The notes beneath the pieces were generated by a model that saw only the letters and a list, made by a program, of their open reading frames with translations, did not search any database and was not told the origin of the DNA. From contig NZ_BMJQ01000013.1 in the NCBI RefSeq assembly GCF_014643535.1, positions 159,101 through 223,100 of the forward strand: a stretch of 64,000 nucleotides of DNA, written 5' to 3'. The position numbers and the translations under genes are program-made. This stretch comes from Aliidongia dinghuensis. GTDB lineage: Bacteria > Pseudomonadota > Alphaproteobacteria > ATCC43930 > CGMCC-115725. Numbering within the stretch: position 1 is the first letter of the stretch; every line of letters starts with the position of its first letter. Of the stretch, positions 43,597 through 51,994 are shown in pieces.

Positions 43597-44546
43597 CGAA
43601 GGCCCATCCCGCGGCGGCGCCCTCACCCTTCCCGGCCCTGACGGGCCGCGCCCCTGCCCTCTCCCGCGAGCCGGGTGAGGGTCGGGCGGACAGCGCGATT
43701 TCGCGTACCCGTGCATCGCCCCGTCGCCGATCCCGCCGGGTGCTGCCGGGCCTGCCGGTGACGCTGGGATTCACGCTCGCCTATCTCTCGATCGTGGTAC
43801 TGCTGCCGCTCGCGGCCCTGGTCCTCCGCGCGAGCGGCATCGGCTGGGCCGGTTTCGTCGCCCAGGCGGCCCAGCCGCGCGTCGAGGCCGCGTTCCGTGC
43901 CAGCTTCGGCATCTCGTTCCTGACGGCGACGTTCGACGTCGGCCTGGGCCTGCTCGTCGCCTGGGTGCTGGTGCGCTACCGTTTCTGGGGCCGGCGCCTG
44001 CTCGACGCGCTGGTCGACCTGCCGATCGCGCTGCCGACCGCCGTCGCCGGCATTGCGCTGACCGAACTCTATGCCGAGACCGGCTGGTTCGGCGCACCGC
44101 TTGCCGCACTCGGCATCCCCGTCGCGTTCACGCCGCTCGGCATCGGCGTGGCGCTCGCCTTCGTCGGGCTGCCGTTCGTCGTGCGCGCGGTCGAGCCGGT
44201 GCTGGCCGACCTCGACCGCGACGTCGAGGAAGCGGCGGCGACGCTTGGCGCCACATCCTGGCAGATCTTCCGCCGGGTCATCCTGCCGGCGCTCTGGCCG
44301 GCGCTCTTGACCGGCTTCACCCTCGCCTTCGGCCGCGGCATCGGCGAATACGGCTCGGTCATCTTCATCGCCGGCAACGTGCCCGGCCTGTCGGAAATCG
44401 TGCCGCTGCTGATCGTGGTCAAGCTCGAGCAGTTCGACGTGCTCGGCGCCTCCGTCCTGGGCTCGCTGATGCTCGTCGCCTCGTTCGCGATCATGCTCGC
44501 GATCAACGGGCTGCAATATTGGAACCGGCATCGCCGTGGTCACTAA
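43593..44546 (+). CDS. cysT: sulfate ABC transporter permease CysT
   Basis: 317 aa inner-membrane permease. After an unusual, Pro/Arg-rich N-terminal extension (about 1-50), six TM segments follow from LPVTLGFTLAYLSIVVLLPL onward, with the ATPase-contacting EAA loop EEAAATLGATSWQIFRRVIL. The extension is coded by a palindromic repeat (43620-43681) and is absent from ordinary CysT. The start overlaps the sbp stop by ATGA. Confidence 0.94.
   Translation: MTKAHPAAAPSPFPALTGRAPALSREPGEGRADSAISRTRASPRRRSRRVLPGLPVTLGFTLAYLSIVVLLPLAALVLRASGIGWAGFVAQAAQPRVEAAFRASFGISFLTATFDVGLGLLVAWVLVRYRFWGRRLLDALVDLPIALPTAVAGIALTELYAETGWFGAPLAALGIPVAFTPLGIGVALAFVGLPFVVRAVEPVLADLDRDVEEAAATLGATSWQIFRRVILPALWPALLTGFTLAFGRGIGEYGSVIFIAGNVPGLSEIVPLLIVVKLEQFDVLGASVLGSLMLVASFAIMLAINGLQYWNRHRRGH
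43620..43681. repeat. palindromic repeat inside the 5' end of cysT
   Basis: CCCTCACCC (43620-43628) and GGGTGAGGG (43673-43681) are perfect 9-bp inverted arms around inner GC-rich hairpins (for example CGGCCC-TGA-CGGGCCG near 43633). This CCCTCACCC...GGGTGAGGG layout is that of dispersed intergenic palindromes, but here it is read as codons of cysT. Confidence 0.7.
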
Positions 44547-45375
44547 CCGCCTCGCGCCAAACCGCCTTGCCTCAGGGGGCCTGATCGCGCTCACCTTCCT
44601 GATCCTGCTGGTCTTTCTGGTGGCGCCGCTCGTGCTGGTCTTCGCCCGCGCGCTCGGCGAGGGGCTCGCGGCACCGCTCGCCGCCCTTCAGGAGCCGGAC
44701 GCCCAGTCGGCGATCCGGCTCACCCTGCTGATCGCCGGTATCGCGGTGCCGCTCAACCTCGTCTTCGGCCTCGCCGCCTCCTGGGCGATCGCCAAGTTCG
44801 ACTTTCCCGGCCGCAGCCTGCTGGTGACCCTGATCGACCTGCCGCTGTCGATCTCCCCGGTCGTCTCGGGCCTCGTCTATGTGCTGGTGTTCGGCGCCCA
44901 GGGGCTGCTCGGCCCCTGGCTCTCGGCCCATGGCATCAAGATCGTGTTCGCCGTGCCGGGCATCGTGTTGGCGAGCGTGTTCGTGACTTTGCCGTTCGTC
45001 GCGCGCGAGCTCATCCCGCTCATGGAAGCCCAGGGGCGGCACGAGGAGGAAGCGGCGCTCACGCTCGGCGCCAGCGGCTGGCAGACCTTCCGCCGCGTAA
45101 CACTGCCGAACGTGCGCTGGGGCCTGCTCTACGGTGTGCTGCTCAGCAACGCGCGGGCGATGGGCGAGTTCGGCGCCGTCTCGGTCGTGTCGGGCCACAT
45201 CCGCGGCCTGACCAACACCATGCCGCTGCACATCGAAGTGCTTTATAACGAGTACAACCTGCCCGCGGCCTTCACCGTCGCTGCACTGCTGGCGCTCCTG
45301 GCGCTCGTGACCCTGGTCGCGAAGAGCCTGCTCGAATGGCGCCTCAGCGGCGATCCGTCGACCGCCGGCCGATAA
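44536..45375 (+). CDS. cysW: sulfate ABC transporter permease CysW
   Basis: 279 aa with six predicted TM helices (first at about 17-40, LIALTFLILLVFLVAPLVLV). The EAA loop is EEEAALTLGASGWQTFRRVTL. SGHIRGLTNTMPLHIEVLYN near the C-terminus is a typical CysW block. It begins at a GTG (44536) overlapping the cysT stop by 11 bp, so the two permeases are translationally coupled. Confidence 0.95.
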   Translation: MVTNRLAPNRLASGGLIALTFLILLVFLVAPLVLVFARALGEGLAAPLAALQEPDAQSAIRLTLLIAGIAVPLNLVFGLAASWAIAKFDFPGRSLLVTLIDLPLSISPVVSGLVYVLVFGAQGLLGPWLSAHGIKIVFAVPGIVLASVFVTLPFVARELIPLMEAQGRHEEEAALTLGASGWQTFRRVTLPNVRWGLLYGVLLSNARAMGEFGAVSVVSGHIRGLTNTMPLHIEVLYNEYNLPAAFTVAALLALLALVTLVAKSLLEWRLSGDPSTAGR

Positions 45376-45383
45376 GAGGACCC

Positions 45384-46430
45384 ATGCAGATCGAGATTTC
45401 CGGCATCGTCTGCCGATACGGCACGACGCCGGCCGTTTCCGGCGTCGATCTCACGATCGCCGACGGCGAATTCCTGGCGCTCTTGGGCCCATCCGGCTCA
45501 GGCAAGACCACGCTGCTCCGCACGATGGCCGGGCTCGAGACGCCCGAGGCCGGCAGTTTGCACTTCGGCGAGACCGACGCGCTGGCGCTGCCGCCCAACC
45601 GGCGCGGCGTGGGATTCGTGTTCCAGCATTACGCGCTGTTCAAGCACATGACCGTCGCGGACAATATCGCGTTCGGCCTTACGATCCGGCCGCGCTCCAG
45701 GCGGCCCGGCAAGGCCGTGATCGCAGCCCGCGTCGCGGAGCTCTTGGAGCTCGTTCATCTGCCGGGCCTGGGCCAGCGCTATCCGCAGCAGCTGTCGGGC
45801 GGCCAGCGGCAGCGCGTGGCGCTCGCCCGCGCGCTGGCAGTCGAGCCGAAGATCCTGCTGCTGGATGAGCCGTTCGGCGCGCTCGACGCCAAGGTCAGGA
45901 CCGAGCTGCGTCTCTGGCTGAAGGAGCTGCACCGGCGCTTGGGCGTCACCACCGTCTTCGTCACCCACGACCAGGAAGAGGCGATGGAGCTCGCCGACCG
46001 GATCGTCGTCATGCGCGCCGGCCGGATCGAGCAGGTCGGCACGCCGGCGGACGTCTATGCGGCACCCGCCTCGCCCTTCGTCTACGGCTTCCTCGGCCAT
46101 GCGAACGAGATCCCCTGCACGATCACGGCCGGCGTCGCCCGCGCGGGCAGCGTGGTCCTGGACGAGGGTGTGGCCCTGCCTGACGGCCCGGCCGTCGCCT
46201 GGTTCCGGCCGCATCAGGTCGAGCTCGCCCCCTTTGTCGACGGGCCGGCGCTCGACGGCATGCTCGTCGATCTGCATGCCATCGGGCCTCGTGCGCGCCT
46301 GACGCTCGATCATGATGGCGCGCTGGTGACGGCGGAGCTCGGCGTCGAGGAAGCCCGGCGCCACGCGCTTGCCGAGGGGCACCGGTGTCGCTGGCGTCCC
46401 CGCCAGGTGCGGGTCTATCCACGGGCCTAG
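45384..46430 (+). CDS. cysA: sulfate ABC transporter ATP-binding protein CysA
   Basis: 348 aa. Walker A GPSGSGKT at 35-42, ABC signature LSGGQRQRVALARAL, Walker B LLLDEPFGALD and switch His in VFVTHDQEEA. A C-terminal TOBE-like domain (about 240-348, AWFRPHQVEL) completes CysA. GAGGA precedes the ATG at 45384, 8 bp after cysW. The last gene of the metY-sbp-cysTWA run. Confidence 0.96.
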   Translation: MQIEISGIVCRYGTTPAVSGVDLTIADGEFLALLGPSGSGKTTLLRTMAGLETPEAGSLHFGETDALALPPNRRGVGFVFQHYALFKHMTVADNIAFGLTIRPRSRRPGKAVIAARVAELLELVHLPGLGQRYPQQLSGGQRQRVALARALAVEPKILLLDEPFGALDAKVRTELRLWLKELHRRLGVTTVFVTHDQEEAMELADRIVVMRAGRIEQVGTPADVYAAPASPFVYGFLGHANEIPCTITAGVARAGSVVLDEGVALPDGPAVAWFRPHQVELAPFVDGPALDGMLVDLHAIGPRARLTLDHDGALVTAELGVEEARRHALAEGHRCRWRPRQVRVYPRA

Positions 46431-46437
46431 TGGATAG
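46415..46437. terminator. hairpin overlapping the cysA stop codon
   Basis: CTATCCAC (46415-46422) and GTGGATAG (46430-46437) form a perfect 8-bp stem around the TAG stop. No T-tract follows, so it could be an mRNA-stabilising or weak terminator structure. Confidence 0.45.
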
Positions 46438-46560
46438 GCCGACGTTTGCCGGCGGCATTAACCATCCGGAAGCCGCCGCTGCTCCATAGATGAGCTCGTC
46501 CCGGGCCAGGTGCGCCGCCGTGATCGCGCCACCCTGGGACGGGGATCCTGGAGCGAAGAC

Positions 46561-48609
46561 ATGCGTATCCGCACGTTATTTTTGGTCGGCCTCGCCGCGC
46601 TGGCCGTACCGGCCGTCGGCGTTTCGGGCTGGATGGCCTCCGCGGCGACGGCTGAGTGGCTCCACGCCCGCACCGTGACGCGGGAGGCACGCGCCATGAG
46701 CGATCTCATGCGCGTGCTCACCACGATCGCAATCGAATCCGGGCAGCTTCAGGAGGCGGTGCTCGCCGAGACGCCCAATCTCGAGGCGCTGGCGAAGTCC
46801 AAGGCCGCAACCGACGAGGCGCTTGCCCGCAGCACTGTGACGATGGCCGACGCCGGTTCGCTGGCGATCGTCGACGACGCGCGCAACACCATCATGGACC
46901 TGCGCGGCAAGACGGCCGCCGCGATCGCGAAGCCGCTCGGCGCGCGTGACGCCAACTTCCCGAAGGAATTGCTCGCGGCGCGCGTCGGTCTCGCCGACCG
47001 CATCCGCGCGCGCCTCGGCGCGCTCGAGACCGGCATCGTCCAGGCCGACCCGGCAATCGGCATGCTGGCCCAGCTGGGCAGCCAGATGATGGCGATGCGC
47101 GATAATGCCGGGGCGCGCAGCACGCTCATGACGCCCTGGATCAACGGCAAGCCCTTCGCACCCGACGACGTCGCCAAGGCCATGGCCCTGTCGGGCCGGA
47201 TCGCCGGCGCCTGGGAGCGGGCGCTCGTCACCATTGAGCAGATCCGGCCGAGCGCCCGGCTCATCGCTGCCCGCGACCGGGCGCGCGACGGCTTCTTCGC
47301 ACAGTCGGAGCCGCACTACCAGGCGCTGGTCAACGCCGCGCTCAATCATGTCGACTGGGGAATGTCGTACGCCGATTACCGCAAATTCACCGTCGCGGCG
47401 CTGACCGATATCGTGCCCGTGCGCGAGGCGGCGATGGACGAGGCGGTCGGCCTTGGCGAGGCGGAAAGCGCCGATGCGGCGGCGAAGCTCACCGTCGCCC
47501 TGCTGATCGTGCTGGGCGAGGTCGCGATCGTCGGTGCCACGCTCATGATCCTGCTGCGCCGCCTGGTGGCACCCGTGCAGGCCATGACCGACACCGTCTC
47601 GCGTATCGCTCGGGGCGAGTTCGAGCTCGACGTCGCCTACCGCGACCGGAGCGACGAGATCGGCGCCATGGCGACGGCAGTCGAGGTGCTGCGCGGCCAT
47701 TCGGCCGAGGCGGAGCGGCTCGGGCGCGTGGCCGAGGCGGAAACCCGCGCGAAGCTGGAGAGCGCCGCCCATCTCGCCGCCGTCACGAAGGAGTTCGAAC
47801 AGCGCGTCGGCGTGATGGTCGAGACGCTCGGCCACGCGGCAGGCGACCTGCGCGGCACCGCCCAGGGCATGCACGGCACGGCGGGTGAGACGCAGGCGCT
47901 GACGGAGCGCGTGGCGTCGGCCGCCGAGCTCGCCGCCCACAGCGTCGGCGCTGTCGCGGCCGCGGTCGAGGAACTGAGCGCCTCCAGCCGCGAGATCGGC
48001 CAGCGGGTCGAGCAGTCAGCGACAGCCACGCGCCAGGCTGCCGCGGAGGCGCGGCGGACCGACGACGTCGTGCGCGCGCTCACGGCAACGACCGACCGGA
48101 TCGGCGAGGTCGTGGGGCTGATCGCCGACATCGCCGGCCAGACCAATCTCCTGGCCCTGAACGCCAACATCGAAGCGGCGCGGGCCGGCGAGGCCGGGCG
48201 CGGCTTCGGCATCGTCGCCTCCGAGGTCAAGAACCTCGCCAACCGCACGGCGCGCGCGACCGAGGAGATTGGCGCCCAGATCGCCGAGATCCAGACCGCG
48301 ACGCGCGACGCCGCAGGCGCCATCACCGCGATCTCGCGCACGATCGAGGAGGTCGACGGCATCGCCACCAGCATCGCAAGCGCGGTCGAAGAACAGGGGG
48401 CGGCGACCGTCGAGATCTCGCGCAATGCCCAGGAGGCCGCGAGCGGCACGCGGGAAGTGACGCAGATCATCGGCACGGTCGCAAACGGCGCCAGCGAAAC
48501 GGGCAGTGCCGCGGGCCATGTGCTGACGGCTGCGGACTCGCTCAAGACCCAGGCGACGACCCTCGATGAGGAGGTCCGGCGGTTCCTGGCGCGAGTCCGC
48601 TCCGCCTGA
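46561..48609 (+). CDS. methyl-accepting chemotaxis protein
   Basis: 682 aa. TM1 is at about 5-25, a long helical periplasmic sensor at 26-308, TM2 at about 309-331 and HAMP to about 385. The signalling domain (about 430-665) has the tip IADIAGQTNLLALNANIEAA and RAGEAGRGFGIVASEVKNLA. The C-terminus lacks a CheR pentapeptide. GGAG lies 8 nt before the ATG at 46561. The signal detected is unknown. It follows the sulfate transporter genes by 130 bp but probably has its own promoter. Confidence 0.95.
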   Translation: MRIRTLFLVGLAALAVPAVGVSGWMASAATAEWLHARTVTREARAMSDLMRVLTTIAIESGQLQEAVLAETPNLEALAKSKAATDEALARSTVTMADAGSLAIVDDARNTIMDLRGKTAAAIAKPLGARDANFPKELLAARVGLADRIRARLGALETGIVQADPAIGMLAQLGSQMMAMRDNAGARSTLMTPWINGKPFAPDDVAKAMALSGRIAGAWERALVTIEQIRPSARLIAARDRARDGFFAQSEPHYQALVNAALNHVDWGMSYADYRKFTVAALTDIVPVREAAMDEAVGLGEAESADAAAKLTVALLIVLGEVAIVGATLMILLRRLVAPVQAMTDTVSRIARGEFELDVAYRDRSDEIGAMATAVEVLRGHSAEAERLGRVAEAETRAKLESAAHLAAVTKEFEQRVGVMVETLGHAAGDLRGTAQGMHGTAGETQALTERVASAAELAAHSVGAVAAAVEELSASSREIGQRVEQSATATRQAAAEARRTDDVVRALTATTDRIGEVVGLIADIAGQTNLLALNANIEAARAGEAGRGFGIVASEVKNLANRTARATEEIGAQIAEIQTATRDAAGAITAISRTIEEVDGIATSIASAVEEQGAATVEISRNAQEAASGTREVTQIIGTVANGASETGSAAGHVLTAADSLKTQATTLDEEVRRFLARVRSA

Positions 48610-48623
48610 GAGCGCCCCCCTCG

Positions 48624-50210
48624 TCAGAACACCTGGCGGAACAGGAAGAACAGGCAGCCCGAGATGATGATCGAGGCCGGGAGCGTCAGCACCCAGGCCA
48701 GGATCATGTTGCGGATGGTCTCCCACTGCAGGCCCGAGCCGTTGGCCGCCATCGTGCCGGCGACGCCGGACGACAGCACGTGGGTCGTCGAAACCGGCAG
48801 GCCCCACGCGTCGGCCGCCGCAATCGTCGTGGCTGCGATCAGCTCAGCCGAGGCGCCCTGGGCATAGGTCAGGTGGTCCTTGCCGATCTTTTCGCCGACG
48901 GTCACGACGATGCGTTTCCAGCCGACCATGGTGCCCATGCCCAGCGCCAGCGCGACCGCGACCTTGACCCAGGTCGGGATGAACTTCGTCGCGGTGTCGA
49001 GCTGCTTCGAGTAGGTCTTGAGCACGTCCTTGTCATTGTCGCTGAACGCCGGCTGGCCACTCTTGCCGATCAGCCTGAGCGCCTCGCTGGCCAGATACAT
49101 GTCGTTGCGCACGTTGCTCACCTGGCCCTGCGGCACGGCAGTGAAATCATGGTACTTCGCGACGTTCTGGCCGATCGTGGTGGCGAGCGCCGCGAGCGCA
49201 GGGATGGTGACCGGCGCCAACTCGCGGGTCCGGACATAGTCCGTCACTTCCTTGCGCGCATCGACCGAGGCCGGCGCGCCGGCCGGAGCATAGTGCGCGA
49301 GCGCGCCGGTTGCCTGCTGCGATACGGCGACGAACACCTGCGTCTGGTCCGGCGTCACCGCGCGGTTGAGCGCGAAGGCGGTCGGCACCGTGCCGATCAG
49401 GATCAGCATGATGAGGCCCATGCCCTTCTGCCCGTCGTTCGAGCCATGGGCGAAGCTGACACCGGTGCAGGTCAAGACCAGCAAGCCACGGATCCAGAAC
49501 GGCGGCGGCGTCTTGCCCTTGGGCGCCTCGTAGAGCTTGCGTGACTTGATGACCGCCTTGGCGATCAACAGGAGCACGGCTGACAGGACGAAGCCGACGA
49601 GCGGTGAGAACAGCAGCGCTCGGCCGATGCCGACCGCCTGGCCCCAGTCGACGCCGCTGGTGCCGGACGAGCCGGCCAGCAGCTGGTTCATCAGGCCGAC
49701 GCCGATGATCGAGCCGATGAGCGTGTGCGAGCTCGAATTGGGCAGGCCGAAGTACCAGGTGCCGAGGTTCCACAGGATCGCCGCGATCAGGAGCGCGAAC
49801 ACCATGGCGAAGCCGGCCTGGCTGCCGACCTGCAGGATGAGCTCGACCGGAAGGAGCGAAATGATGCCGAAAGCGACCGCCCCGGTCGAGGTCAGCACGC
49901 CCAGAAAGTTGAAGAAGCCGGACCAGACGACCGCGATGCTCGGCTGCATCGAGTGGGTATAGATCACGGTCGCGACGGCGTTGGCCGTGTCGTGGAAGCC
50001 GTTCACGAACTCGAAGCCGAGTGCGATCAGCAGCGCGATGCCCAAGAGAATGAACGGCAGCGACGAGCTTTCCTTGACCGGAGCCAGATCGTCGGACAGG
50101 TGCACCGCGACATAGCCGAGGCCAACCGCGAGCACCGCGAAGAAGATCCCGAGGCTGAGGCGCCGTGTCCTGCCGCCCGCCGAACCTTCGAATACCGCTG
50201 CGTCTGCCAT
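48624..50210 (-). CDS. pit: PiT family inorganic phosphate transporter
   Basis: 528 aa, polytopic low-affinity phosphate/cation symporter. Both inverted PiT signatures are present: GFEFVNGFHDTANAVATVIY with GLPNSSSHTLIGS in the first half, and SFAHGSNDGQKGMG with GLPVSTTHVLSSGVAG in the second. A large polar loop (about 300-400) separates the halves. The gene is monocistronic and convergent with the chemoreceptor gene. No clear PHO box was found upstream. Confidence 0.95.
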   Translation of the reverse strand: MADAAVFEGSAGGRTRRLSLGIFFAVLAVGLGYVAVHLSDDLAPVKESSSLPFILLGIALLIALGFEFVNGFHDTANAVATVIYTHSMQPSIAVVWSGFFNFLGVLTSTGAVAFGIISLLPVELILQVGSQAGFAMVFALLIAAILWNLGTWYFGLPNSSSHTLIGSIIGVGLMNQLLAGSSGTSGVDWGQAVGIGRALLFSPLVGFVLSAVLLLIAKAVIKSRKLYEAPKGKTPPPFWIRGLLVLTCTGVSFAHGSNDGQKGMGLIMLILIGTVPTAFALNRAVTPDQTQVFVAVSQQATGALAHYAPAGAPASVDARKEVTDYVRTRELAPVTIPALAALATTIGQNVAKYHDFTAVPQGQVSNVRNDMYLASEALRLIGKSGQPAFSDNDKDVLKTYSKQLDTATKFIPTWVKVAVALALGMGTMVGWKRIVVTVGEKIGKDHLTYAQGASAELIAATTIAAADAWGLPVSTTHVLSSGVAGTMAANGSGLQWETIRNMILAWVLTLPASIIISGCLFFLFRQVF

Positions 50211-50464
50211 GGCCGATCTCCTCGGAAAATTCTCATTCCCGAGTCAATCTAACGCGACGATATGACGCTTTCGGGTCAGCGACTCAATCGAAAGTTAGGT
50301 TTCTCAATTAGTCGCTCGATGGGCGGGAGCGGATCGGGGATGAAATGCTCACCCAAACATCTTATAGGAGAACCGGCTGGAGTATTTGTCGCGTTGCGCC
50401 GGATGTCCTCGAAATCACGCCAGGCCGGACCGATGAACGGCTGGCCTTTCTTGCAGGCTGATCG

Positions 50465-51076
50465 ATGAGCGAGACCACACCGGGGCCGGACGGCCAGCCG
50501 CGCTGCCGCTGGAGTGCGGCGGCGCCGGAGTTCCTCCCCTATCACGACACCGAATGGGGGTTCCCGGTCGATGACGACCGCCGGCTCTTCGAGAAACTTT
50601 GCCTGGAAGGTTTCCAGTCGGGTCTGAGCTGGCGCACAATCCTGGCCAAGCGCGAGAATTTCCGCGCGGCGTTCCACCGTTTTGATTTCGACAGGATTGC
50701 CCGCTTCACCGACAGCGATGTCGAGCGTCTGCTCAAGGATGACGGGATCGTTCGCCATCGCGGCAAGATCGCGGCCGTCATCAACAATGCGAAACGGGCG
50801 CAGGAACTCGTCAAGGAGGCGGGATCGCTCGCGCGCTACGTCTGGCGCTACGAGCCGGCTGCCGAAGAGCTTGCGAAGCCGCAGACGGTCTCGACCTCCG
50901 CCGCATCGATTGCCTTGTCGAAGGATCTGAAGAAACGAGGCTGGTCATTCGTCGGTCCCACGACCGTCTATGCGTTCATGCAGGCCATGGGACTGATCAA
51001 CGACCATGCGGAAGGCTGCGCGATCAGAGCCGAGGTCGAGCGAGCCAGGATGGGGTTCCGGCGCCCACCCCGGTAA
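50465..51076 (+). CDS. tag: DNA-3-methyladenine glycosylase I
   Basis: 203 aa. Base excision repair enzyme that removes 3-methyladenine. The N-terminal zinc site starts with C in RCRWSAAAPEF and is completed by H and C in INDHAEGC near the C-terminus; YHDTEWGFPVDDDRRLFEKL and GFQSGLSWRTILAKRENF are signature blocks. The usual length is about 190-200. It lies alone, 254 bp after the divergent pit start; that spacer shows no recognised element. Confidence 0.95.
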   Translation: MSETTPGPDGQPRCRWSAAAPEFLPYHDTEWGFPVDDDRRLFEKLCLEGFQSGLSWRTILAKRENFRAAFHRFDFDRIARFTDSDVERLLKDDGIVRHRGKIAAVINNAKRAQELVKEAGSLARYVWRYEPAAEELAKPQTVSTSAASIALSKDLKKRGWSFVGPTTVYAFMQAMGLINDHAEGCAIRAEVERARMGFRRPPR

Positions 51077-51091
51077 CGGATCGGATCGGGC

Positions 51092-51811
51092 TCAGGCCTT
51101 GCCCAGCAGCCCCAGCAGCTGCGGCGTCACCTTGCCGTCGCGCGGCAGGCCGCGGTCGCCCTGGAATTGCTTGATGGCGTTCACCGTACGGGCGCCGAGC
51201 TTGCCGTCGGCCGGCCCCGGATCATAGCCCTTGGCGGCGAGGCTGCGCTGGACGAAGGCGATCGAGCCGCCACCAGCCCTGTTCACCGCGGGGCCCGCCG
51301 CCGCCTGGATCGGCGGTCGGGCAAAACTGACGCTGTCGAGCGTCTGCTTCAGCACGTAGGCGGACTGGACGTTGGGCGTGATGCCGGCGTCGCGCTGATA
51401 GGCCCGGATCGCCCGCTCGGTCTGGGCGTCGAGCCGGCCGGTGACCGGTCCCGGCCGGTAGCCGTGGGCTGGCAGCTGCTCCTGCAGCGACTGGACATAG
51501 GCACGACGGACCGGGTCATCCGCCGTCACCGTGCCCATCGGCCGTTTCGGGATGAGCGCACCGGGCGTGCCGGGTGCAACAGGCGGCGATTTCAGTGTCG
51601 GCGCGGCCTGCACGCCGCTGTTGCCGAGCACGTTCTGATTGGGCGTCGCCACCTGCGGGGCCTGGGCGCCATTGGCACCAGGCTGCATGGAGCCAGGCTG
51701 CATGGAGAAAGTCGGCCCGACCAATGCCGACTCCGGCACGGTGCCTTGGGCGAAACCCAGCGACGGCAAGGTCACGAGCAGTGCTGCGGCAAGCAAGCGT
51801 GAGGCACCCAT
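51092..51811 (-). CDS. exported protein with two peptidoglycan-binding domains
   Basis: 239 aa. A signal peptide spans about 1-22 (LLAAALLVTLPSLGFA). A disordered linker rich in Gln, Pro and Ala follows, with a duplicated MQPG unit encoded by a short direct repeat. Two PG_binding_1 domains come next: about 93-155 (LQEQLPAHGYRPGPVTGRLD) and 180-239 (VQRSLAAKGYDPGPADGKLG). It should attach to the cell wall in the periplasm. No catalytic domain is present. The ATG at 51811 is preceded by GGGGGA. Confidence 0.85.
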   Translation of the reverse strand: MGASRLLAAALLVTLPSLGFAQGTVPESALVGPTFSMQPGSMQPGANGAQAPQVATPNQNVLGNSGVQAAPTLKSPPVAPGTPGALIPKRPMGTVTADDPVRRAYVQSLQEQLPAHGYRPGPVTGRLDAQTERAIRAYQRDAGITPNVQSAYVLKQTLDSVSFARPPIQAAAGPAVNRAGGGSIAFVQRSLAAKGYDPGPADGKLGARTVNAIKQFQGDRGLPRDGKVTPQLLGLLGKA

Positions 51812-51994
51812 GGCTATCCCCCAGCAACGAAAGACCGGCCTCGATATGGGAAGAGATCTCGTCAATTTCGAGGCGTCGTTTTGTCTGACAAAAGCCGATT
51901 GTCAGTTGTCGGACAAATCGGCACTCTTGACCGCCGCGGCCGAACAACCAGAACGAACGCGCGCCGAAGCCGCGGGCGCGCGAAGGGGAGTGAC

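Noticed and set aside
50211..50290. A weak PHO-box-like arrangement before the pit gene
   Set aside because: Only about 9 of 14 positions match the CTGTCAT repeats, which is not distinguishable from chance.
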